Below, one piece after another: positions 47,876-60,015 of a stretch of 64,000 nucleotides of DNA; the stretch's first letter is position 1; every line of letters begins with the position of its first letter. A program made the translations under genes and the position numbers. The notes below the pieces were generated by a model. That model did no database searches. It worked only from the letters and a program-made list of their open reading frames with translations, and was not told the origin of the DNA. Source of the stretch: Nelumbo lutea (Eukaryota; Streptophyta; Magnoliopsida; Proteales; Nelumbonaceae); the NCBI GenBank assembly GCA_022828595.1, contig JAKGHH010000001.1, forward strand, positions 120,168,999 to 120,232,998, in the 5' to 3' direction.

Positions 47876-49760
47876 AAAGGACACCTAATTGAATTCTAAT
47901 TGTAAATGCCTATCTTGGTTCGTTAAAGACTATAGAAAGTTAGGAAACTAAGATAGATTGCCTATTCTAATTGGTAATTGCCATTAATGGGCCTTCTAGT
48001 TCTATAGTAGAAGGATTAGTTATAGTTACAGTAGGAAACTATCCTTCAAACCTAGGAACTACCTGGAACTAGTAGCAGAACTAATTTGGTTCATGTCAGG
48101 TTGTGTTTCGGTTTTCAACACAAGAGAAATCGAAACCGACCCGATATATCGGATTTATTATATTTGCCCAACCCGGAAACCGACAGATTCTCAAACAGCT
48201 ACTAATAACAAACCCGGCCGACCTCGGGTTGGGTCGGTCTAGGTTGCATCGGCCTATTAGGTGGGGTTGGTCATTCTTATGAAGAGCCCTAATTACGAGA
48301 CCAATAAGATAATATGAACCAATTTATTTTAGGAATTGAAGGCCAATCCAATAATCTAGTAATGGACTGTCCAAATCAATTTGATAATGTTTGAATTGGA
48401 TTTAGATCCATGAATCCAAAACTGGTCAATTGGACACCCCTACCTCCTACCCCACAAGAACTCTATTTCATAGTTACGTCACAAGCAAAATACTATTTTC
48501 GTGCACTTAGGAACATCTCGCCCATGTAATAATAGATATGTACAGAGGATGAGAATTAGTTCTTCAATGTGTGGTTGCTGATGTTATGTGAGTAGAATTG
48601 TCGTGGGTAGAAACCCTGGACTTCTCAGAATAAGAAATTCTAATGAGTTCCTACGGTTTGTGTCAATGTTTTTAAAATTGGACCGGATTGGATGGTTAGA
48701 CCAGAATAACCGGGAACCGATCACCTGGCCAGTTTTGTTTCACCCCAGAACTGTCTTTTGGCCATAAAACCATTGATTTGATCAGCAAACTGTTGATTTT
48801 AGCAGGCGAACCATTCATACCATCGATCTGGATAATGGTTTTTGGCTGTTTTTTTTTTTTTTTTTAATTTTTGTATTTTTTGTATGATTTTTGGCTTTTT
48901 TTTTAATTTATAATTTTTTAATTTTTTTTTTCAAAACGAGCCCATCCGTTTGATTCAAATGGTCGGACCATTCGACCTAAGAACTGGACTGGGTAGGGCC
49001 AAGGGGAGGAAAGATTCACAGTTCACGAGGTATGGGTAAATAATTAAATATTCACAGTTCACGAGGTGTGGGTAAATAATTAAATACATTTAGAAAACCA
49101 ATAAAAGAATCTGAGGGGGGACTAAACTCTAAATAGGCCAAAAATGTTTTTAACCAAACATTCGGTATTATATGAAAAAAATGATTTTAGATGTGGTCGT
49201 GATGTAATACAAATTTTCTAAGAAACGGCCGCAACTCCAAACACCAGCTTAATGGTTTGCATGGGGCAAAATCCAACTGCATTGTTAACTGGTAAAATTG
49301 TGGTTAGTCAGCTTTTTGGTTTTTAAGTTTTTTTTTTTTTTTTTTTTTTTTGTGAAAGCATTTTGGTTTTTTAAGTTGGGTTCCACTATGATAGCATACA
49401 TACATAGATGCATTATATTTGAAAAACTTGTGATCAATTAACAGGTATAATAATTTTATTAATGAATTAGTTGATATTTATTATAATTCACAGGTGGGTT
49501 TTTATTGATCAAATCTCTTTTTAGCACCATTTATTTCTGGCATTATAGATTCTTTCATTTAATTTTTAACTGATATCATTTTGACCTGGATAGATTTGGG
49601 TCCACAAGACTGGATTATTAATTTTAACTTTTTTTCTTCTTTTCGTAAATTAAGGAGGAAAATATAAATTTAACTTGAACCACATTGATGATTACTATGG
49701 AATTAAAAACTTGCCAACATAGCAAGCAAACAAAATTTAAAGCAATACGACATCGTTTGG
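47876..49760. repeat. Gene-free stretch with dispersed repeats
   Basis: 48110-48260 has inverted 'aaccgacccg/cgggttggg' text. 48660-48990 is a CCGG-rich repeat related to 38531-38815, containing T runs (48850-48866). At 49019-49085 a 47-bp unit (CACAGTTCACGAGGTATGGG and following) is duplicated. 49328-49351 is a T run. No exon seen. Confidence 0.5.
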
Positions 49761-49769
49761 ACTTTAGCA

Positions 49770-49777
49770 TATAAATA
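49770..49777 (+). promoter_or_regulatory. TATA box of the phospholipase A1 gene
   Basis: TATAAATA lies 116 bp before the ATG at 49886, an ordinary plant core-promoter distance. Confidence 0.6.
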
Positions 49778-49885
49778 GAGTAATTAGCTAATTTGATATG
49801 CCCTCACGAAGGAACAAGAAAACATCTTGAAGAGCATTCCTCGATCCACACACTCTGGTTTGGTTTCAGAGTATTTGCAGGAGAG

Positions 49886-51492
49886 ATGGTGGGTAGCATA
49901 GCTAAAAGATGGAGACTGCTCAACGGCCAGGAGATGTGGAAGAACCTCTTGGATCCTCTTGACATTGATCTCCGGCGAAACATCATTCATTATGGAGAAA
50001 TGGCTCAGGCAACCTACGACGCCTTCATCACTGAGAAAATCTCCAAGTTTGCCGGAAGTAGTCGGTATGCAAAGAGAGATTTCTTTTCCAAGGTGGGTCT
50101 GGTGAATGCTAATCCATACAAGTACAACGTAACCAAATTCCTGTACGCTACATCCCGAATGGATGTCCCCGAAGCGTTCATCATCAAGTCATTGTCGAGG
50201 GAGGCATGGAGCAGGGAATCGAACTGGATGGGTTATGTTGCGGTGGCCACTGATGAAGGGAAGGCTGCCCTAGGCAGGAGGGATATTGTGATTGCATGGA
50301 GAGGTAGTCTTCAGGCCTTGGAATGGATTGATGATTTCAGCTTCATCATGGTTTCTGCCTCTCAGATACTGGGTCGAACAATTGACCCTTTCGTGCATCA
50401 GGGTTGGTTGTCGATCTACACTTCCGACGACCCAAGGGCGCCGTTTAACAGGACCAGTGCTAGAGACCAGGTGACTTTTCTTCTGTTTCAGTATAATTGG
50501 CCCATGAACAAGGCTAAAACATCTTTCTTTCTTTCTTTTCTCTGTAGTTTCTTTTTTTTTTTTTTTCTGGGTGTCTAATCAAATTATCAATTGTTAGGAT
50601 AAAACCAGTTTTTGATAGGGTCGAGGTCCATGGTCCAAGCTTCTAAGTTCTCACTTGGTAATTGGTCGATGGGTCTTGGTTGGTTTGACCTAATCTGAAC
50701 TGGGATTTAGCTAACAATCAACCTACAGACTCTAATTAGTCTAGATTTCTCCCCCGTAGAATTACTAATTCACAAAATGAAGTTTCTGTCTCGAACACAG
50801 CCATCTGCCATTTTTGCTAATTTGCTTGCATATATAAAACAATAAAACAAACACGGCCATTTTGCGTGTAATCTCAGGTTCTTAGTGAAGTGCGGAGGCT
50901 TGTGGAGGAATACAAAGACGAGGAGATTAGCATAACTATTACCGGCCACAGCTTGGGCGCAGCGCTTGGAACACTGAATGCAGTCGACATTGTAGCTAAT
51001 GGATTTAACAGGCCTAAAGATCATCCAGACAAGGCCTGCCTAGTCACAGCCTTTCTCTTTGCTAGTCCCCGCGTTGGAGACGACAAGTTCCAGAAGCTCC
51101 TCTCAAGTCTGGAAAATCTCCGGCTGTTAAGGGTTCGTAACGCCTTAGATATTGTACCCAATTATCCACTGATTGGGTATTCAGATGTTGGACAAGAGTT
51201 GGTCATCGACACCCAGAAGTCGACATTCTTGAAGAGTCCTGCGAACCTATCAGTTTCGCACAACTTAGAGGGCTATCTTCATGGAGTTGCAGGAACTCAG
51301 GGGTCTAAAGGAGGATTCAAGTTGGAAGTTGAGCGAGATATTGCGCTTGTGAACAAGTCGATTGATGGACTGAGAGACGAATACCTTGTACCTGCTTCAT
51401 GGCGGTGTGAGAAAAATAAAGGGATGGTTCAGGGGGCTGACGGATCTTGGAAGCTGATGGACCATGAGGAAGATTATTATCCCGAGATTTGA
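49886..51492 (+). CDS. Phospholipase A1, class II (DAD1-like acylhydrolase)
   Basis: Two exons, 49886-50470 and 50878-51492, split by a 407-bp intron (GACCAG|GTGACT ... ATCTCAG|GTTCTT), give 399 residues, the usual length of class II enzymes. The ATG at 49886 is chosen because [20 protein letters not shown] matches the family start and the second copy at 63757. The lipase_3 fold follows: [17 protein letters not shown] at about 133-150; the GHSLG nucleophile elbow at 218-222 (Ser220); [11 protein letters not shown] with Asp286 as the likely acid; and [10 protein letters not shown] at 322-331 supplying the His. Such enzymes release sn-1 fatty acids from phospholipids or galactolipids. No transit peptide is present, fitting the cytosolic class II group rather than plastid DAD1. 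The frame is intact, so it is probably functional. A tandem paralogue starts at 63757. Confidence 0.92.
50471..50877 (+). other. Intron of the phospholipase A1 gene
   Basis: Begins GTGACTTTTC and ends GTGTAATCTCAG, a canonical GT-AG intron in phase 0. It contains a T run at about 50552-50566. Confidence 0.85.
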
Positions 51493-52700
51493 ATGTCCTA
51501 TGTGGTGTGCAGCATTGAGTATAAGCATTCATTCAGGGCAGATCATCTGCAACAAATTTCAAAATCAAAGATGCAGAATTTTCTGATTGCTAGGCAGAAC
51601 TTGGAGGTTTTAGAGAAAATGATGGACGATTCTTGAAAATGTTTCTACACCCCAAGTGTGGCTGTGCACCTAATTTCTCCTTTCTTGTTAATTTTTCTTT
51701 CCTGTTTTTTCTTGTTTGCTTGAGAAATTAAACCTCACTAATGGTGGTTCAAAACACACAACAAGTACATAAAACTCTCTATTTTCCAGGCAAAGAGTCA
51801 AGCAAAATGGTGCAGTACTCTACCCCTGAGCACGAACTCGCTTGTCTACAGTTTGAATTCAATCACAGACTGAAAAAGCAAACAGACAAACTGTTTTGGG
51901 CCAGACTCGGGCATAATTTTGAGAGCCATTTGTTGAAACAGGTGGGAGTCGGACATGGGATAATGATGAACTACTGGACCAAACCAGGCCCATTAAGATG
52001 CAGTAAAGGAAACGAGGCACCCTTATCATGAAGGTCTGTAAAGCCAAGGCCGTAACTGGCCTGATCTTTAATCCAAGTGAGTAGAGTACGTAGGATCAAC
52101 ATCTCCTAAGGGAATACCGTGTGATCAAGGAAAGATATCTTCTTCCTTACCCAGTTACCTGGAACATGACATGAGTGGCAAAGTCTTCTATAAGAAGCTA
52201 TAATAACTGTTAATTCATTGACTTTAATTTTTTTTACAAGTTATTGAAGAATAATTCCATGAAAAGGATTTTACAATAATTAAAATATTAGAGAGCTCAA
52301 CGACTTAAAATGTTCTAACGTGTTCATTAAGACCATGGGATCTTAAAAAGTATCATTATAAATTGATGCTTATATAGCATACTAATTACAATGGTTCAAT
52401 GATTTTAGGGTGACTAAAAGACTATATTTGTTATATATGCAGGCATCTATTTTGGATTTTTAGTTGCTTTAAGCCCAATAAAATGCCCCAAACTCTATTA
52501 GAAACCACAGAAAACATGGTTTAGTTTAGTTTGTTTCTATACCAAAATGGTTTGGTTTGGTCTAAAATACTCTCTAAAACACCTAAATGTATTTTATGGT
52601 TTAGTTTGTTTCTTCTGGGTAAGCTTTTTGACAATTTACCCAATAAAGTTTTACCCATCTCCCAGATGAATAAATTATTTACCCATGAAGGAAGAAAATT
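51493..52700. other. 3' region of the lipase gene and repeat debris
   Basis: 51493-51735 is likely the 3' UTR and downstream region. A 96-codon frame at 51741-52031 has no recognisable domain. 52500-52700 carries GGTTTAGTTTGTTTCT twice and text related to the PIF-like element at 12240-12553. No gene is called. Confidence 0.45.
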
Positions 52701-52766
52701 GGGCAACTAACATTTCTATGCAATATGCAAAAACAACATAGGTAAATATTACCTCGGTAACTGCAT

Positions 52767-53196
52767 AGTTAAATAACTTACATTCAATATAGTAATTGAA
52801 ACTAAAGATGTTGAATTCTTTAAAAACAAACTATGTTCTAAATCCACATAAAATGACAAAGAACCAAGAAAAGAAACTTAGATCTCAATACTTATTGGTA
52901 ATAATGAGACTGAAAGTCTCAAAGTAGAAGTGACACAACTGTAACACCTATAATAGAACCTAAAAGAAGTCAAAGACAGAGAGTTAAATAACTTACATTC
53001 AATATAGTAATTGAAACTAAAGATGTTGAATTCTTTAAAAACAAACTATGTTCTAAATCCACATAAAATGACAAAGAACCAAGAAAAGAAACTTAGATCT
53101 CAATACTTATTGGTAATAATGAGACTGAAAGTCTCAAAGTAGAAGTGACACAACTGTAACACCTATAATAGAACCTAAAAGAAGTCAAAGACAGAG
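52767..53196. repeat. Perfect tandem duplication, unit 215 bp
   Basis: 52767-52981 and 52982-53196 read the same base for base by eye, from AGTTAAATAACTTACATTC to AAGTCAAAGACAGAG. The unit is part of the copia pol remnant. Because 215 is not a multiple of three, it shifts the frame. Confidence 0.9.
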
Positions 53197-54348
53197 AATA
53201 GAAAAATACTTAAGTTCTGATTTTATCTCTATTCAGTCAATTGTATTCTTTGTTGAGGCTGACAGAGAAAAGATTTTAAATAAGATACCCATTGTACTAA
53301 ACATTAAAAATGATCAAAAAACCTGCAATGAAGATGTAACTTTTAGAGATGCTGCCTTTTGAAAAGAAACTATAAATGATGAAATAAATTCGATAATGTC
53401 AAATAACACATGGGTATTAATAGACTTGCCTCTGGGATCAAAACCAATTAAATGTAAACGGGTGGTTAGAGAAAATACAATACTAATGGATCTATACAAA
53501 CCTTTAAGGATAAATTGGTAGCCAAAGGATTTAGTAAAAAAAGAAGGGATTGACTACTTTGACACTTATGTTCTAGTGGCCAAAACAACCTTTATAGAAC
53601 ACACTTATAGCATTGGCATCCATTTATCACTTGTTTATTCATTAAATGGATGCTAAAATTGTTTTCTTAAATGGTTATTTAAATAAAGAAATCTACATGG
53701 AACAAATAGAGGGACTTATCCTTCCTGAAAATGAGAAGAGAGTTTGTAAACTGGTTAAATCATTGTATGATTTAAAACAAACACCCAAACAGTGGTTAGC
53801 ATAAATGAAACACAACAGTGCTGATAGATGCATTTACTCAAAGTTTATTAAAAATTATAATATAATTGTAGATCTTTATGTTGATTACAGGCTTATTGTG
53901 GGTACTAATATGGTTGGCATTAATGAAACTAAAACTACTTATCCTCTGTCTTTAAGATGAAAGATTTAGGAGAGTATATACCATCTTGAGAATAAAAGTT
54001 AAAAGCATAGGTTATGCATTAAACCAATCACATTATATTGAGAGAATACTTGAGAAATTTAAGCATTTTGGATTTAAAGAATATAACACACCATATGACT
54101 CTAGTGTAAAGCTTGTAGAAAACTCTGGTAGAGTAATTGCACAACTTGAGTATAAGTCAAATAAAGAGATGGAATATAGCACACCATATGGCAAGTCTAG
54201 ACATATAAATTCAAATATGAATTTGTTAGGCAAGTAAAGAGATGAGATTAAAACTCTTTACTTAGTCACCACTAATGGTAACACAACCTAAACTAAAAAA
54301 ATTAATATTGGGTTTAATAGGTAACAACAAGTTACTACGAAGTAACTG
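52767..54348 (+). pseudogene. Ty1/copia pol remnant (reverse transcriptase)
   Basis: Pieces of a copia reverse transcriptase in order: SQRQR then SSDFISIQ (about 53180-53230); NTWVLIDLPLGSKPIKCKR (about 53404-53460); EGIDYFDTY (about 53545-53572); CKLVKSLYDLKQTPKQWL (about 53746-53800); a degraded 'vdlYVDY' catalytic region (about 53867-53887); and GKSRHI (about 54190). Several stops and shifts and the 215-bp duplication show it is dead. The remaining right part lies beyond the gypsy insertion, from 60013. Confidence 0.7.
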
Positions 54349-54907
54349 TGACGCAACGTGGAAGCAATGAAAAACCGGGCTAGCTCTGCAAGCACCGGGC
54401 GAGCGCTAGCTTCTAGCGAAGAACACCGAATTCTCTAGGAGACAGAAAAGGTGGAAAAAATTGGAAGAAGAGAACTTGAAGGAACTCTAAAATTATGAAG
54501 TATGAATTGATGAATAATTCTGGGAGAATAACAGTATTTATAATACATTTAGAAATTGTAAAAGAACTAAGAAAGAACATGAATCTTGATCTTGATCTTG
54601 ATCCTCTTGGGCTGTCTTGATAAGGTCGAACCCTCTTGGAATTCTTGGGCTTGATCTTCCACCGTTCGATCTCCCTAGCTCTCCTTATGCATGAATCTGG
54701 GGGTTTTGGATTTCTTGATGCTTCTTGGAGTCTTTGTTGGATCTTGATTGGAGTCTTGAATTCTTGCTAATCTTGGAAGAGCCTTGATAATCTTGGATTC
54801 TTGATAAGTCTTTGGAGTCTTGGATTAAGTCTTGAATTATCCTTTCTTGACTTATCTTGGACTCTTGTCCTTATTCTAGGAGCGGGCCTTGGGATGGGCC
54901 TCCATCA
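54349..54907 (-). repeat. 3' LTR of the Ty3/gypsy element
   Basis: 559 bp, at the low-coordinate side because the element lies on minus. It has a CTTGATCTTGATCTTGATC run near 54583-54603 and ends beside the polypurine tract at 54908. It also encodes the last 12 or so codons of the integrase frame. Confidence 0.9.
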
Positions 54908-57900
54908 TTCTCCCCCACTTGAAGAGAACTTGACCCCGAGTCATGGTTAGGATAGGCAAGTGTTATCTCTGGCAGGTACCGGTGAAGGTCAGCAACGTTG
55001 AAGGTCTTGGATATACCCATATGATCTGGTAGGTCCACTATATAGGCATTATCATTAATCTTCTTCACGATCTTGTATGGGCCATACTTCCGAGGCTTCA
55101 ACTTGTTGTAGGTACCTACATAAATTCTTTCCTTCCTTAAGAAGACCATAACCTCATCACCTACATCAAACACTTGAGGTCGGCGGTGTTTGTCTGCGGC
55201 CATCTTGTACTTGGAGTTGGATTGCTCTAGCTTCTGCTTCATGGCCTCTTGGACGGACTGGATTTGTTCTGCCATCTATTCTGCTAAGATACTGGCACTA
55301 GGTACTCTGGGTAGCTTCACTAAATCCAGTGCATGGTTAGGGACCTTCATGTACATGATGGAGAATGGGGTCTGCCTGTAGAACTGTGCACTGCATTGCT
55401 GTAGGCAAACTCAGCCTGGGCTATGGCAAACTCTCACTATTTTGGCCTCTCCCGACATATGTTGCGAATTAAATTCCCTAAGGTTTGGTTTACCACTTCT
55501 GTTTGTCCATCTGTCTGCAGATGGGCTGTACTACTGAAATGAAGTGATGAATCAAACAACCTCCACAGGGGTCATCCAAAAGTGACTGAGGAACCGTGTG
55601 TCACGGTCTGATGTGATGGTCTTGGGTACCCCATGTAAGCGGGCAATCTCCCTGAAAAATAATTTGGCTGTTGCGGATGCATCTGCTGTTTTCTTGCATG
55701 GGAGGAAGTGAGCCATTTTTGAGAATCTATCAACTACCACGAAGACGGAGTCCATGTTCCTCTGGGTCTTTGGCAAGCCTAGCACAAAATCCATGGACAA
55801 GTCTTCTCATATAGCAGTAGGAATGGGTAGGGGCATGTAGAGGCCTGTGTTCTGGGTTTGTCCCTTAGCTGTCTGACAAACATAGCACATGCTTACAATG
55901 GTAGACACGTCCCTTCTTAATTTAGGCCAGTAATATCACCCCTTAATTACTTCTACTATTTTATCCCGTCCCAAATGCCCTGCTAATCCACCCCCATGCA
56001 AATCGCTAATGATCTTTTTGCCGAGGGAGATGCAAGGGATACACAGTTGTTCCCCTTTCATAAGGAACCCATCATAAATAAAGAAGTCCTCTGCTGGCTG
56101 CTTATTCATGCACTTCTCCCATACCTGTTGGAAATCTTCATCCTAGGCATATAAGTCTTTTAGTTACTCAAAACCCACAATCTCAACACTGAGGGTTTTG
56201 ATGAGAGCTACACGCCTGCTAAGTGCATCAACCACTTTATTTTGCTGTTCTGCCTTATACATAATTTTATATGGGAACTTGTCTAGGAAGGCAGACCATC
56301 TAGCATGCAAATCACTTCTTAATTGCTTTTGTCCACAAAGATATTTTAGGGCCTGATGGTCAGTGTAGAGAACAAATTCTTTTGCAATTAAATAGTGTTC
56401 CTATGTTTTCAGGGCTCTAATCACAGCATAAAACTCCTTGTCATAGGTGGACCACTTTCTTCTGGCTTCACATAATTTTTCACTGAAGAAAGCAATGGGC
56501 CTCTTTTCTTGGGACAATACAACCTCTATGCCAACTCCACTAGCATCACATTCAACTTCAAATAATTTATTAAAATCTGGCAAGGCAAGAACAGGAGCAT
56601 AACATAATTTTTCTTTTATGAGAGAAAAACTTTGCTCTTGTTCTTCTCCCCATTGAAATTTACCATTTTTCAAACATTCAGTATTGGGAGCCATGATACT
56701 ACTAAAATTCTTAATAAAACGTCTATAGAAGGTTGCCAACCCATGAAAACGCCTGACATCTATGACAGTGGATGGGGTCGGCCACTCCCTAATGGCTTTC
56801 ACTTTTTCTTCATCTACTTTCACACTATCCTTGCTTATAATAAATCTCAGGAATAATAAATTATCATTCATAAAGATGTATTTCTTCAAATTAGCATAAT
56901 ATTTATTTTCCCTCAATGTTTTCAGGACCTCCCTAATATGTCCCACATGCTCAGTGATAGATTTTCTGTATATCAAAATATCATCAAAATAGACTACCAC
57001 AAATTTACCAATGAAGGGGCGCAATACCTGGTTCATCAGCCTCATGAATGTGCTGGGTGCGTTGGTTAGTCCAAAGGGCATGACTAACCACTCGAACAAG
57101 CCATCTCTAGTCTTGAAGGCTGTCTTCCATTCATCTCTGGGACGGATCCTAATCTAATGATAACCACTCCTGAGATCAATCTTTGAGAAAACTACAGCTC
57201 CACTAAGCTGGTCCAGCATGTCGTCCAGCCTAGGAATAGGAAATTTGTACCCAATGGTGATCTTGTTAATGGCCCTTCTGTCAACACACATTCTCCAACT
57301 GCCATCCTTTTTAGGTGTTAATAAGGCAGGTACTACGCAGGGACTCATGCTGATTTGAAAGTGTCCATTTTTCAATAATTCTTCTACCTTTTCCCATAAG
57401 ATTTCATTCTCCTTAGGATTCATCCTGTAATGTGGGAGGTTAGGTAGATTGGCGCCTGGAACAAAATCAGTATGGTGCTGTATGTCTCTCATGGGAGGGA
57501 GTTCATTTGGTAACTCCTCTGGAACTACATCATTGAATTCATCTAGTAGTCCCTGTACTTCTGTTGGAATTTTTATTTCATCATTAACATTTTCTCCTTT
57601 TACTACTAGCAAATGTATTTCATGAGTATCCTTACATTCTTAACAAATTCAGCATGATGATGGGTGATGGTAAGGAAATTCTTCTCATGTGTTTTTGGAG
57701 CATTTGTAATATTTTTTTTAGCTATGGGTAACAAAGTATAACGTGTACCTTCTTTTTTAAGTTGGTAGGTATTCTTCCTACCCATGTGCCTTGCATCTGT
57801 ATCAAACTGCCAAGGCCTCCATAGCAAAATATGGCAAGCATCCATCTCAACAATATCACAATATACTTCATCATAGTACTTACCAATCAGAAAAGGTACC

Positions 57901-58073
57901 TTGCAGCGTTCTTCCACTTGTACGCCGCCTCCTTCCTTGATCCACCCAATTGTGTATGGGTTAGGATGTTTTTCAGGGATCAGCTGTAATTGTTGGATGA
58001 CATCCCTGCAAATAATATTTTCCTAACTGCCACTATCAATAATTAAATTAAATAATTTTTCCTTAATAGTACA
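54871..58073 (-). pseudogene. Ty3/gypsy pol (protease, RT, RNase H, integrase), broken
   Basis: Going down the minus strand: protease LFNLIIDSGS with a stop just after (about 58060-58030); reverse transcriptase with [20 protein letters not shown] (about 57320-57260), a stop after [11 protein letters not shown] (57154), then [10 protein letters not shown] and the catalytic YFDD at 56991-56980; RNase H with ECDASG (about 56560) and YTDHQALKYL (about 56375-56345); integrase zinc-finger region (about 56010-55890); core with [10 protein letters not shown] and [10 protein letters not shown] (about 55790-55700) and TSDRDTRF; a frame shift near 55580; then an intact 134-codon C-terminal frame (55275-54871) with [16 protein letters not shown] and [20 protein letters not shown]. 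Protease Asp and RT Asp pair are kept, but stops and shifts prevent a full polyprotein. Confidence 0.85.
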
Positions 58074-59401
58074 TCAGGTACGAAATAATCTGTGCCTTTG
58101 AGAAGTATCCTTATTTTTTTGGGACAACATTAATTTTCTGACCACACAAGTATACTCCTCATGTTCATATGGACCCTCTTCATCCTCCCCATCAGGCCCA
58201 TAGTATACCTCCTCAATATCTTCTTCTTCCTTCCTTTCTACCATATTAACTGACTTCCTCCTAGGCCAGTCACTGGATCTATGTCCAACCTCATTACATT
58301 TAAAACATTTAATAGGAGCAGGCCTTGCATAATGGTTACTGGGTTTAGGAGGGTTGGAAGGATTACCTTGAGTATGTCCTCCTGTAGTAACCTTACCGGC
58401 GTTACTTGCGCTTGCCGGGTGAGAGGGTTGCACTACCGGGACTGATTTGTTCCTGTCGACAGTTGCCGGTCTGTTGTCGCTCCCGCTATACCGGCGGTAA
58501 TTATCACTGCGTGCCTTGTCTTGGAACATTAATTATGCTTTCAAGGCTAGGTTCCTTGCTTCTTGCACACTAAGAACCATTTGTACACCAATTTTGTCCC
58601 TGATGGACGATGTTAACCCGCTTAGATAACGGGCTGCCTGCTGGTTATCACTTTCAGACAACTGGTTTCTTTCTGCTAATCTTAAAAATTATGATGTGTA
58701 CTCATTAACACTACGTGAACCCTGCACACATCGCTGATAAGATTCAAACATATATTGTTCAGAGTCAGGAGGTAAAAATCTACTTTTGATTAACTGCTTC
58801 ATGCGCCTCTAGGTTTGAACATGACCCCTTCCTTCTCTGATCCGACTCTCTCTCATCTGTTCCCACCAAATAGATGCGCCTCCCTTTAATTGAAAAGCTA
58901 CCAATTTTACCCTTTGTTCCTCTGGTATCTCCATGTAATCAAAGAATCTGTCAACTTCTGTGATCCAATCCAGAAGTCCTTCTATGCCAAGATCTCCACT
59001 AAAGGTAGGAATATCTACTTTAAGTTTGAATTCATCATTATTCCTACGGAGATTGAAATTACCTTGATTGTGCCAATTTTTGCCGTTTCTGTCGTTGTCG
59101 GGAAGAACTGGAGCACCACCAAATTCGGAATCATCATCACTGTCGTCGTCAAGAACTGGACATCGGGACGCAGTAGTGACGGGTGGTCTGTCGTGGTTGT
59201 CTCCTTCGATCTGTTGTGGATTTTCCCGGTTCTGTGGACAACCTCCCATAAAAAGGTTCGTAGTTGCTTAGTCACCTCTGCCAACTGCTGTTCGATGTTA
59301 CGTGTGGCCGTGCACTGTTCTTCAATCACTCTCCAAACACCTGGGAACCCCTGATCTCCATCATGGGGTGGGTTGCGACTGCTACCGTCTGGGTTGGACA
59401 T
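58074..59401 (-). pseudogene. Ty3/gypsy gag, broken
   Basis: The start is MSNPDGSSRNPPHDGD at 59401. After a frame change come KLKVDIPTFSGDLGIEGLLD and WITEVDRFFDYMEIPEEQRV (about 59030-58910) with GGASIWWEQM, the standard plant gypsy gag core, then stops near 58810 and further. The nucleocapsid zinc knuckle reads CFKCNEVGHRSSDW at about 58300-58258. The spacing fits CX2CX4HX4C, but the last Cys is Trp, a loss of a metal ligand. The acidic tail follows. Dead copy. Confidence 0.85.
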
Positions 59402-59418
59402 GATTGGGCGAATTCCCT

Positions 59419-59430
59419 GCTTTGATACCA
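59419..59430 (-). other. Primer-binding site of the Ty3/gypsy element
   Basis: TGGTATCAAAGC on minus, two bases after the LTR end, one mismatch from the plant initiator tRNA-Met primer site TGGTATCAGAGC. Confidence 0.85.
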
Positions 59431-59432
59431 CT

Positions 59433-60012
59433 TGACGCAGCATGGAAGCAATGAAAAACCGGGCTAGCTATGCAAGCACCGGGCGATCGCTAGCTTCTAG
59501 CGAAGAACATCGAATTCTCTAGGAGAGAGAAAAGGTGGCAAAAATTGGAAGAAGAGAACTTGAAGGAACTCTGAAATTATGAATTACGAATTGATGAATA
59601 ATTCTGGGAAAATAGCAGCATTTATAATACATTTAGAAATTGTAAAAGAACTAGGAAAGAACATGAATCTTGATCTCGATCTTGATCCTCTTGGGTTGTC
59701 TTGATAAGGTCGAACCCTCTTGGAATTCTTGGGCTTGATCTTCCACTGTTTGATCTCCCTGGCTCTCCTTATGCATGAATCTGGGGGTCTTGGATTTCTT
59801 GATGCTTCTTGGAGTCTTTGTTGGATCTTGATTAGAGTCTTGAATTCTTGCTAATCTTGGAAGAGCCTTGATAATCTTGGATTCTTGATAAGTCTTGGAG
59901 TCTTGGATTAAGTCTTGAATTATCCTTTCTTGACTTGTCTTGGACCTCTTGTCCTTATCTTAGGAGCTGCTGCCCCTAGGGGTGAGATGGGCCTTGGGAT
60001 GGATCTCCATCA
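59433..60012 (-). repeat. 5' LTR of the Ty3/gypsy element
   Basis: 580 bp. It differs from the other LTR by scattered substitutions and an extra stretch of about 20 bp around 59966-59985 (CTGCTGCCCCTAGGGGTGAG). Its plus-strand end CCATCA abuts the target duplication AACTG. Confidence 0.9.
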
Positions 60013-60015
60013 AAC

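Larger units (their letters stand above)
54349..60012 (-). mobile_element. Full-length Ty3/gypsy retrotransposon (chromovirus, CRM-like)
   Basis: LTRs 54349-54907 and 59433-60012, both TGACGC...CCATCA as read on plus, are flanked by a perfect 5-bp duplication AACTG (54344-54348, 60013-60017). Read on minus, the primer site TGGTATCAAAGC (59430-59419), matching initiator tRNA-Met, follows the 5' LTR after AG. AGTGGGGGAGAA (54919-54908) is the polypurine tract. Domain order gag, protease, reverse transcriptase, RNase H, integrase is the Ty3/gypsy order. The integrase C-terminus ends in [12 protein letters not shown] and runs into the 3' LTR, as in CRM-type chromoviruses. The proteins are broken, but the DNA structure is complete. 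LTRs differ by a few per cent plus small indels, so it is moderately old. Confidence 0.92.

Noticed and set aside
49793..49885. Upstream extension of the lipase frame
   Set aside because: It begins at TTG, lies in the presumed 5' leader, and the downstream ATG matches the paralogue's start.
51741..52031. 96-codon frame downstream of the lipase
   Set aside because: No domain or paralogue seen; could be chance in the 3' flank.
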